Origin: G963668605 sp963668605
GTDB taxonomy: Bacteria > Acidobacteriota > Terriglobia > Bryobacterales > Bryobacteraceae
NCBI GenBank assembly: GCA_963668605.1
Contig: OY764903.1
Coordinates: 744,001 to 808,000 of the forward strand
Direction: 5' to 3'
DNA length: 64,000 nt
Both the position numbers and the translations under genes were made by a program. How positions within the stretch are numbered: position 1 is the first letter of the stretch; each line of letters opens with the position of its first letter. The notes beneath the pieces are model-generated. The model searched no databases, was not told where the DNA came from, and was given only the letters and a program-made list of their open reading frames with translations. Below are positions 26,471-33,642 of the stretch, in pieces.

Positions 26471-28354
26471 TTATGCCCGTACGCCGGCGGCCGCTACGGC
26501 GGCGCGTTGTTTTCCGCCATCGCGGAATGCCGGCCATGCGTGGTGCACTTCGTCGAGCAGGCTTTCAAATTCGCCTTGCCGTATCAGCGACTGCCAGTGC
26601 GGCAGGTGTGCCAGAAATCCGGCGCTGGCATGATTGTGGTCCTTGCGAATCACCATCACGCGCGGGTGGGCGGTTTTGCAGAATAGTTCGCCGTCGTCCT
26701 GCAACTCTTCGTCGAGCTTTTCCGCTCCGGCCAGCCGTGTGAATTCGATTGGAATGTCGACGTTGGGTAGATGGCCGGAGAGTGAGATCATCGTGCGGGC
26801 CAGTTCGTAGATCTCGATGGGGCGTCCCATGTCGAGCACGAAGATGCCGGCCATCTCCCCGAACACGGCGGCCTGCAATACGAGGCGCACCGCTTCGGGA
26901 ATCGACATGAAGAAGCGGCGTGCGCGTGCGTCGGTTACGGTGACCGGGCCCCCGCGTTCGATCTGCTGGCGGAAGATTTGCACGACGCTGCCGGTGCTGC
27001 CGGCCACGTTGCCGAACCGCACGGTGGCGAAGCGCGTCGGATGGATGCGGTTCATCTCTTCGATGAGCAGTTCGGCGAAGCGCTTGGAGAGACCCATGTA
27101 GGATTTCGGCCGCACGGCCTTGTCGGTCGAGATGTTGATGAAGCGTAGCGCGCCGCACTTGGCTGCAGCCGCGGCCACGTTGTAGGTGCCGATCACGTTG
27201 TTGCGGATGGCCTCCTGCGGGCGGCGTTCCATCATGCCGACATGCTTGTGCGCCGCGGCGTGGAAGACGATCTCGGGCCGGGCGAGCGCGAACTCACGGC
27301 AGAGCACGTCCTCGTCGGTGATGTCGAGCAGTAGCGGGTGCAGCTCCAGGCCGCTCTGCGCCTGCGCAATCTCGCGGTGGACGAAGAAGAGGTTATTCTC
27401 GCTACGCTCCACCATGTAGAGCGCGGCCGGAGCTAGCGCCGCGATCTGGCGGCACAGCTCGGAGCCGATCGAACCGCCCGCGCCGGTGACCAGCACCCGG
27501 CGTCCACGGATCAGATTGCGCACGGCGTCGAGGTCGATCGAGACCTCTTCGCGTTGCAGCAGGACTTCCGTCCCGAGTTTCTGCACGCTGGCGCCCTTGG
27601 CCGAGCGCGATTGCTGCACCACGAAATCGAGATTGTGCTCGCGGCAGCGCCGCATCAACTCCATCAGCCTGCGCGTCTCGATTCCAGGATGCGCAAAGCA
27701 GACCAGGTTCGCGCGGCAGCGCACCGCCGTCTCAATCAGCATTTCCACGCTGCCCGATACAGGCACGCCCTGAAGGCGCGCACGCCGTCCGTCGTAATCT
27801 TCAGTCAGAACGCCCACCGGATTCCAGCGGCCAGCCTCGCGAACGTCACGCAGCACCGCGGCGACCGATTCAGTGGAACCCACCAGGATCGCGCGCTGCC
27901 GCGAGACGTTGGCCATCGGCGAAGCCTCGCGCAGGACGATCGCGCCGGCATAGACCGAGAACAGCGCCAGTTGCAGCAGAGCCCAGTCCATGATGATGAC
28001 GGAACGCGGGAAGCCGAGTTCCGGAGTTACCATGTGCACGACGCAGGCGAAAACCGTGCTGCTCAGCGTCACCGCGGAAACGATCGGCAGCAGGTCTGCG
28101 AGCGAGGCGCGTTGGAAGGAGCGCACGTCGATGTCGAAAAGGACGAAGCCGAACCAGCGTGTCACCAACAGCAGCGGCAGGGTCAGCGCGATCGTGCGCA
28201 GGCCGTCGCCATCCAGGTTGAAGTCGAACCGCAGACAGTACGAGCTCACGAACATCAGCGTCGCGAGCGCCAGCAACCCGGCCGAGTTGAAGTACGTCCG
28301 GCCGGCGGCCTTGTTTAGCAGCACCTGCGGCAATGTTGCAACATTCGATCCCAT
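26471..28354 (-). CDS. Membrane-anchored nucleotide-sugar 4,6-dehydratase (PglF/WbpM/CapD family)
   Basis: A 627-residue protein with four or five N-terminal membrane helices (residues 20-150), a first nucleotide-binding-like domain (QRAILVGSTESVAAVLRDV), and a C-terminal SDR dehydratase domain from about 285. The NAD site is VLVTGAGGSIGSELCRQIA. The catalytic region ISTDKAVRPKSYMGLSKR has methionine where classical SDRs have tyrosine (M-x3-K), the Ser-Met-Lys arrangement reported for WbpM/PglF enzymes. These convert UDP-GlcNAc to its 4-keto-6-deoxy derivative. An AGAGGGA ribosome-binding site precedes the ATG. It lies 14 bases downstream of the chain-length gene. Confidence 0.92.
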   Translation of the reverse strand: MGSNVATLPQVLLNKAAGRTYFNSAGLLALATLMFVSSYCLRFDFNLDGDGLRTIALTLPLLLVTRWFGFVLFDIDVRSFQRASLADLLPIVSAVTLSSTVFACVVHMVTPELGFPRSVIIMDWALLQLALFSVYAGAIVLREASPMANVSRQRAILVGSTESVAAVLRDVREAGRWNPVGVLTEDYDGRRARLQGVPVSGSVEMLIETAVRCRANLVCFAHPGIETRRLMELMRRCREHNLDFVVQQSRSAKGASVQKLGTEVLLQREEVSIDLDAVRNLIRGRRVLVTGAGGSIGSELCRQIAALAPAALYMVERSENNLFFVHREIAQAQSGLELHPLLLDITDEDVLCREFALARPEIVFHAAAHKHVGMMERRPQEAIRNNVIGTYNVAAAAAKCGALRFINISTDKAVRPKSYMGLSKRFAELLIEEMNRIHPTRFATVRFGNVAGSTGSVVQIFRQQIERGGPVTVTDARARRFFMSIPEAVRLVLQAAVFGEMAGIFVLDMGRPIEIYELARTMISLSGHLPNVDIPIEFTRLAGAEKLDEELQDDGELFCKTAHPRVMVIRKDHNHASAGFLAHLPHWQSLIRQGEFESLLDEVHHAWPAFRDGGKQRAAVAAAGVRA

Positions 28355-28367
28355 GATCTCATTCCCT

Positions 28368-29891
28368 CTATTGGCGGCTTGCCCACACGTTCCGTTCCGA
28401 ATCCAAGGTGACTGTACGCAACTCCGCCAGACGGACCGGTACGCTGGCGGGGATCTCGATCACCGGCTCCTGGAACGCGAAATACTCGACCACGAACGCG
28501 GCTCCTAGAGCGGTGCAAGCGGCTATCAAGAACCCGATCAACAGAATGACGGAGCGATGGCGCGAGGCCGGTTCTACTGCTGCCTCGGCCTTCTCCACGA
28601 CCGATACACCCAACAACTTGCGTTGATCCAGCGCCTCGGCCAACCGCGATTCCTCACGCTTCTTTTCGTAGAGCAGCAGGTTGTCTTCGGCCAGTTTGGC
28701 CCGGCGTTGCAGGTCGTCGTGCTCGCCAGTCACGCTTTCCAGGCGATTCTGGCGACGGCGGGATTCGTTCCACTCGGCTTGCAGCGCCGTGCGCCGCGCC
28801 CGCAACCCACCCAATCCCGTTTCCGCCGAGAACAATTGCGCTTCGATCGATTGCCGCAGCGGGTTCGGCGCGTTCGTCTGATCGACCACCTGCGGAGACT
28901 GCTCGCGCTGCAACGCGATCTTCGTCTGGGCGATTTGCTGATCGAGTTCCTTCACCAGGCGGTACGACGGGTCGTACTTAGTCAGCAGTTCGACGCGCTT
29001 ATTTTCGAGTTCCAGCAATTGTCCCTTCAGCCGTTCAATCAGACCGGTGCTGCGCGATGTGCGGCTCGACGTCTCAATCGTGGAGGGCAGGGAAGCGAGT
29101 TGGCGGCGCAGAACCGCGATGCGCTCTTCGGCGTCGCGCGCCTGTGATGCCGCTTCCTGCACGGAAGCTTCGAGGTCCACACTGCGGCGTAGCGTAGCCT
29201 GCTTCTGTTCGTTGAGCAGCATGACGTCGTTCTTCTGGCGAAATTCGCTCAGGCCCTGCTGCGCTTCGTTGAGTTCCTTCTGGAATTCGTCCGTCTGTCC
29301 GTTGAAGAATGCGGAGGCGTCTTTGTTCCCGCGTAGCGCGATGTGGCGGTTGAGATAAGCGTTTGCGAGGGTGTTCAGAAACAGCGCCGCGGTTTCCGGA
29401 CGATCCGCCGCAAAGCGTGCTGAGATCAGGTTGGTAGATCCGACGCGGACGACTTTCAGGTTACCAGCGGCCCTGCGCGCGGCGTCGGCGAGCATCAGTC
29501 TTGAATTCTCGCCACCGGCCGTGGGGTCCGGCGCCATCCGCAAAGAGACCAGCACGGCGTCAATCAGTTCGCGGCTGCGCAGCAATTCGATTTCGGAGGC
29601 GATTTCGGATTCGTTCGCTGCCGAAGCGACGATCGCGACGCTGCCCGGTGTAAGCGATGTCTCCGGACGCTCACGCTTCACCAGGATCCTGATTTCGGAT
29701 TCATACTCGCGCGGCTGCATGAACGCAACCGCTGCGGCGGCCAGCAGGACCAGCGTGAAAATCGTGCCCATGACGCCGATGCGCCGGCCGAAGAGATCCA
29801 CCAGCGCCTTCAGTGTGTAGTAGCCCTGACCGCGCTGAACGAGTGCGTAGCTGCGGCGCCCGGAATCCGTTGTCTCGACCAGTGTTTTCAT
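28368..29891 (-). CDS. Polysaccharide chain-length/GumC-type protein (no kinase domain)
   Basis: A 507-residue inner-membrane PCP protein. A membrane helix at about 38-58 (IGVMGTIFTLVLLAAAAVAFMQP) begins the Wzz domain (YESEIRILVKRERPE); a long periplasmic coiled coil covers about 180-430 (many LRRQLASL/LLELENKRVELL type heptads). A second membrane helix lies at about 463-483 (SVILLIGFLIAACTALGAAFV). The cytoplasmic tail is short and has no Walker motifs, so a tyrosine kinase is either separate or absent. It works with the Wza-like exporter encoded 16 bases upstream to control polymer length and export. Confidence 0.9.
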   Translation of the reverse strand: MKTLVETTDSGRRSYALVQRGQGYYTLKALVDLFGRRIGVMGTIFTLVLLAAAAVAFMQPREYESEIRILVKRERPETSLTPGSVAIVASAANESEIASEIELLRSRELIDAVLVSLRMAPDPTAGGENSRLMLADAARRAAGNLKVVRVGSTNLISARFAADRPETAALFLNTLANAYLNRHIALRGNKDASAFFNGQTDEFQKELNEAQQGLSEFRQKNDVMLLNEQKQATLRRSVDLEASVQEAASQARDAEERIAVLRRQLASLPSTIETSSRTSRSTGLIERLKGQLLELENKRVELLTKYDPSYRLVKELDQQIAQTKIALQREQSPQVVDQTNAPNPLRQSIEAQLFSAETGLGGLRARRTALQAEWNESRRRQNRLESVTGEHDDLQRRAKLAEDNLLLYEKKREESRLAEALDQRKLLGVSVVEKAEAAVEPASRHRSVILLIGFLIAACTALGAAFVVEYFAFQEPVIEIPASVPVRLAELRTVTLDSERNVWASRQ

Positions 29892-29907
29892 TGTGTGCCT
29901 GCCTTCA

Positions 29908-30588
29908 CTACTTGATCGGGATCGGGAAGTACATGCCCATGCGCGTGACGCTCATGAAGCGTTCGAGCTTGCCCACCCACGACTTGGAGACATAGACCGC
30001 GTCGCCCGGCTGCAGCGTCAAATCCTCGGCGAGCTGGTTTTTCTCGATCGTGCGTTTTACATCGATCTTCTTCACTTCGGCGAGATCGCCGGAAACGCGC
30101 CGGAACAAAAGCACTTCACTTTGTTTCGCATTCACAGTGAAGCCGCCCGCGATCGTGACCGCGTCGGTCAACGTGACCGGCCCGCGCAGATCGAACTTGC
30201 CCGGCTTGGCCACCTCGCCGCCAACCAGAAAGAATGGTTTGTTGAATTCCTTCAGCGCCACGCTGACGGCGGGCTCGTTCAGAATGCCCTTGTACTTTGC
30301 GATGATTGCCGCTGTCGCCTCTGGAATTGACAGCCCCGAAACCTTGACGTCGCCCGCGCTTTGCAGCGTCACGAAGCCATCAGGTTGCACGGCCAGAGTT
30401 TGATTGAACTCGGGCGTGAATCGGAAGTTGACTTCCATGACGTCGCCGGCGCAGATCTGGTAGCGCGGCTCACGGCTCGCGAAATGCACGTCGCCATTCT
30501 GAGAGGCGGCGGCGAGGTTTGCGAGGACCGGCAAGAGTACCGCCATCGCCATCACGATTCGGTGTTTGGTTCGCTGTTGCGCTTTCAC
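29908..30588 (-). CDS. Wza-like polysaccharide export protein with SLBB domain
   Basis: A 226-residue secreted protein, first gene of the exopolysaccharide operon. An N-terminal signal segment (IVMAMAVLLPVLANLAAAS) leads to the Poly_export domain (YQICAGDVMEVNFRFTPEFNQTLAVQPDGFVTLQSAGDVKVSGLS) and one SLBB domain (PFFLVGGEVAKPGKFDLRGPVTLTDAVTIAGGF). There is no lipobox cysteine after the signal, so unlike Wza it may not be a lipoprotein. It is also much shorter than Wza (about 380 residues) and lacks an evident C-terminal amphipathic helix, so an extra outer-membrane component may be needed. Confidence 0.9.
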   Translation of the reverse strand: MKAQQRTKHRIVMAMAVLLPVLANLAAASQNGDVHFASREPRYQICAGDVMEVNFRFTPEFNQTLAVQPDGFVTLQSAGDVKVSGLSIPEATAAIIAKYKGILNEPAVSVALKEFNKPFFLVGGEVAKPGKFDLRGPVTLTDAVTIAGGFTVNAKQSEVLLFRRVSGDLAEVKKIDVKRTIEKNQLAEDLTLQPGDAVYVSKSWVGKLERFMSVTRMGMYFPIPIK

Positions 30589-30913
30589 ACTAGCGAGAGT
30601 AAGGTGCGGGACCTAGTTGGACAATGAACCAGCAGTCCCACGAAGTCGGTTTTCGTACCAGTCCCCTATAGCCGATGTGGTTCCAGTACCGCTGTAAGTT
30701 ATTGAAAAAATTGCTAAATTACGGGCCTATGCGGCGGCGTGAAATACGCTCTCGCACGTCCGAATTGTCCGGATTCTGCTTTTTTCTGTGCGGCCTGAAT
30801 AGTACGGTGTTCCCCTTAGATGGGTACCGAGCCCACCGCGTCTGAACATGACAGAAACATCAAGACACAAGGACTGCGCGAGTGCAGTTATGCTCCCGAG
30901 GCGAGAGTGCGCT
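30589..30913. other. Intergenic region upstream of the exopolysaccharide operon
   Basis: About 325 bases with no supported gene, between the first exopolysaccharide gene and the end of crcB. It is more AT-rich around 30700-30720 than the surrounding coding DNA. It should contain the operon promoter; one sigma-54-like candidate is listed separately. No riboswitch or terminator was recognised. Confidence 0.5.
30668..30685 (-). promoter_or_regulatory. Possible sigma-54-type -24/-12 element for the exopolysaccharide operon
   Basis: On the minus strand TGGAACCACATCGGCTAT places GG and GC exactly ten bases apart, as in -24/-12 promoters. TGGAAC is one base from the usual TGGCAC; the -12 half CGGCT is a poorer match to TTGCT. 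It lies about 80 bases before the exporter start. No activator gene is nearby, so this is a weak call. Confidence 0.25.
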
Positions 30914-31294
30914 TCACTTGCGCACAAATCCGGAGGCCAGTACTCCGAGCCACACGGCGGCGTAGCCGAGCGCGACGCTTGCCATCACGTTCGCCAGCGC
31001 CAACCAACGGCCGGAGTTGCGGGCCGCTTCCAGCGTTTCCCACTCGAAGCTGGAAAATGTAGTGTAGCCGCCCAGAAAACCTGTGATCAGCAGCAGTCGC
31101 CACAGCGGGCTGACTTGCAACCGGCCCGTTAGCAGCGGCATCAGGAATCCGATCAGGAAGCATCCGCTAACGTTAACAACCAGCGTGCCTAACGGAAAGC
31201 GGCCGCCGAAGCGCTCCATGATCGCAACGCTCGCGACATAGCGCAAGAGCGCGCCCGCGCCGCCTCCGGCCAATACCAGCAGGTATTTCTCCAA
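30914..31294 (-). CDS. crcB: Fluoride channel CrcB/Fluc
   Basis: A 126-residue four-helix membrane protein that exports fluoride. Family motifs are GGGAGALLRY, GTLVVNVSGCFLIGF (asparagine conserved) and GFLGGYTTFSSFEWE (phenylalanine track). The start is a TTG at 31294; GGTGGAG six bases upstream is the ribosome-binding site and overlaps the 3' end of the alpha-galactosidase gene. With only three bases between the genes there is no room for a fluoride riboswitch directly before it, so expression depends on the upstream gene. Confidence 0.93.
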   Translation of the reverse strand: MEKYLLVLAGGGAGALLRYVASVAIMERFGGRFPLGTLVVNVSGCFLIGFLMPLLTGRLQVSPLWRLLLITGFLGGYTTFSSFEWETLEAARNSGRWLALANVMASVALGYAAVWLGVLASGFVRK

Positions 31295-31297
31295 GCG

Positions 31298-33475
31298 CTA
31301 CTCCACCTTTTCAAGAGTGATCGACGTGCTGTCGAAATCGCCTGTGAGGCGGAAGTTGAGTCCGTGCCCCATCAGGTACGCTCCGCTCAGCGTCGTCTGC
31401 TTTTCCACCAGTTTGTCGTCGATGCTCTTCACGCGGTACAGCGCCTGCTCGTCGAGGCCCTTCAAGTAAATCGCCGGCGCGTTCTGCCGGAACTGCTGTG
31501 CCTGCAGGAACGCGAACAGCACCGCTTGCTTGCCATCCTGGGAAACATATTGGTTGGCCGTGAGCATGCCTTCGCGCGGCGAGAGCAGACGGTAGAGCTT
31601 GCCCTGCTGCACCGTGCCGCGAATCGACTTGTAGTGCGCGACCATCTGCGTCGCCAGTTTGTTGTCCGCCTCGGTCCAGTGATTCAGGTTTGCGCCGATG
31701 CCAAGCGAGCCCATCATCGAAACCAGGAAGCGATACTTCAGCGGCGTGCTGCGTCCGTTCATGTTCGGGACGTCGGTCACCCAAGCCATCATTGGCTTGG
31801 TGGGGTAAGCGAAGCTGAAGCCCTCCTGAATGCGCAGCCGGTCGAAGGCCTCGGTGTTGTCGGAGGTCCAGACCTGATCGACGCGGCGCAATATGCCGAG
31901 GTCGATGCGGCCGCCGCCGCCGGAGCAGGATTCAATTTCGACGGTGGGGTGCTTGGCGCGCAGGCGGTCGATCAGCTCATACAGGTTGTTGACGTAGGCG
32001 ACGTAAATTTTGCGCTGTTCGGCCGCCGGCAGCGCCGCCCAGCCGGGTTCGGTAATGTGGCGATTAGCGTCCCACTTGATGAACTTGATGTTGTGTTCTT
32101 TCAGTAGTTTATCGAGCAGATTGAAAATATACTCTTTGACGTCATCGCGCGCCAGGTTGAGCATCAGTTGGTTGCGACTCTCCGTGCGCGGACGGCCGGG
32201 AAAATTGATGGCCCACTCGGGATGAGCGCGATAGAGATCGCTGTTGGGGTTCACCATCTCCGGTTCGACCCACAAGCCGAAGTCCATTTTGAGATCATTC
32301 ACAGCTTTAATTAGCGGCTGTAAACCATTGGGAAATTTCTGCTTATTGACATACCAGTCGCCCAGCCCGGCCTTGTCGTCGGCGCGTGCGCCGAACCACC
32401 CGTCATCCATCACGAAGAGTTCGACGCCAAGCTTCGCGGCCCTCTCGGCGAGTTGACGCTGGCCAGGTTCATCGACCTTGAACAATGTCGCTTCCCAGGA
32501 ATTGTAGAGCACCGGGCGCGGCTTGGCGGCGCTGGCGCGTGGCATGATTTCTGCGAGCGTGAAACGGTGCAGACTGCGGGATGCCTCACCGAAGCCACCC
32601 TCCGTGAAGCCGCCATAGAATAGCGGTGTCGAGACGCTCTCGCCGGACTTGAGCGGATAAGCGAAATCAAACGTGTTGTAACCGCCCACGACGCGGAGTT
32701 GCTGGCTGGTCGTCTGTTCGACGGCGATTCGCCAGTTGCCGCTCCAGGCCAGCGCGCCGAACCATACGCGCCCGTGATCCTCATCGGCGCGCCCGAGTTC
32801 ATCGATGGCGAACCACGGATTCGCGCCGTGGCTTGTATCGCCGCGCCGGCTCTCGAGAATCTTTGTGCCTGGCTCGATCGGCTCGCGGATCAGTTGCGTC
32901 TCTCCGGCCCAGCGCCCGGCCAGATGGGACAGGCGATAGCCCGTGCCGGCCGGCATGTACCACGTGCCGGATTGCGCGCTTTCGAGCGTGAGCGTCTCGC
33001 CCGTGCGGTTCTCGATCGTCGAGCTCTTTCCGATTACGCCGTGCCCCGGGTAGACGCGATAGTGCAGCGTCACGAACAGATCGTACTGAATATCTTTCAA
33101 CCGTATGCTCAGCGTAGTGCCCTTGATCTCGTGCGAGACATAACGCAGCACGGTGTCGCGAACTCCGTTGGCCAGCGTCACCTTGAGGCATGCTTCGTTG
33201 AAGCGCATGCCTCCGAAGGCCGGGTACTCCTCGGTTGTCATTCCTTCGCGGGACTCGAAGGCGAATGCCGCTGCGCTGCGGGCTGGCTGTAGCTCCGCTT
33301 CGCGAACGAGCTTGTGGCCCCAATAGAGGTTTTGAAGGCCGTTGAGTTCGTTGACTCCCAAAACGTAACTGGAGTCCGCTGTATTGAGCACCCAGAGCTT
33401 CTTCTCAGGGATGAAGTGGATCGACTGGCCCATGGCAGCGGCCGTCAACAGAAGGATTAGAAAAAATCGGTTCAT
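31298..33475 (-). CDS. Alpha-galactosidase, GH36 family, secreted
   Basis: A 725-residue enzyme with a signal peptide (MNRFFLILLLTAAAMGQS). The N-terminal beta-supersandwich (about 20-310) is followed by the catalytic TIM barrel with ELFVMDDGWFG, FGLWVEPEMVNPNSDLYRAH, the nucleophile aspartate in KFIKWDANRHI, the substrate-binding ESCSGGGGRID, and the acid/base aspartate in VWTSDNTEAFDRL. A C-terminal beta domain ends the protein. It removes terminal alpha-galactose from oligosaccharides, probably in the periplasm. It is divergent from the multiheme cytochrome gene and co-transcribed with crcB, an odd partner. Confidence 0.94.
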   Translation of the reverse strand: MNRFFLILLLTAAAMGQSIHFIPEKKLWVLNTADSSYVLGVNELNGLQNLYWGHKLVREAELQPARSAAAFAFESREGMTTEEYPAFGGMRFNEACLKVTLANGVRDTVLRYVSHEIKGTTLSIRLKDIQYDLFVTLHYRVYPGHGVIGKSSTIENRTGETLTLESAQSGTWYMPAGTGYRLSHLAGRWAGETQLIREPIEPGTKILESRRGDTSHGANPWFAIDELGRADEDHGRVWFGALAWSGNWRIAVEQTTSQQLRVVGGYNTFDFAYPLKSGESVSTPLFYGGFTEGGFGEASRSLHRFTLAEIMPRASAAKPRPVLYNSWEATLFKVDEPGQRQLAERAAKLGVELFVMDDGWFGARADDKAGLGDWYVNKQKFPNGLQPLIKAVNDLKMDFGLWVEPEMVNPNSDLYRAHPEWAINFPGRPRTESRNQLMLNLARDDVKEYIFNLLDKLLKEHNIKFIKWDANRHITEPGWAALPAAEQRKIYVAYVNNLYELIDRLRAKHPTVEIESCSGGGGRIDLGILRRVDQVWTSDNTEAFDRLRIQEGFSFAYPTKPMMAWVTDVPNMNGRSTPLKYRFLVSMMGSLGIGANLNHWTEADNKLATQMVAHYKSIRGTVQQGKLYRLLSPREGMLTANQYVSQDGKQAVLFAFLQAQQFRQNAPAIYLKGLDEQALYRVKSIDDKLVEKQTTLSGAYLMGHGLNFRLTGDFDSTSITLEKVE

Positions 33476-33642
33476 GACGATGATTCTCCGTGGAACGTGA
33501 GTTCCTATTCTATCCGACGATGGGGTCGGCTGGAGCGATTCCCCACGTGGCCGGAATTTGTGGTTTAATCTTGCTGTGCATGCGGATTACCGGACAGGAA
33601 AGTGTGATATGCTTTCCGGGGATGATTTCAAGGAGGCTGATT

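Noticed and set aside
31292..31300. Search for a fluoride riboswitch directly upstream of crcB
   Set aside because: Only three bases separate it from the preceding gene, so there is no room for one.
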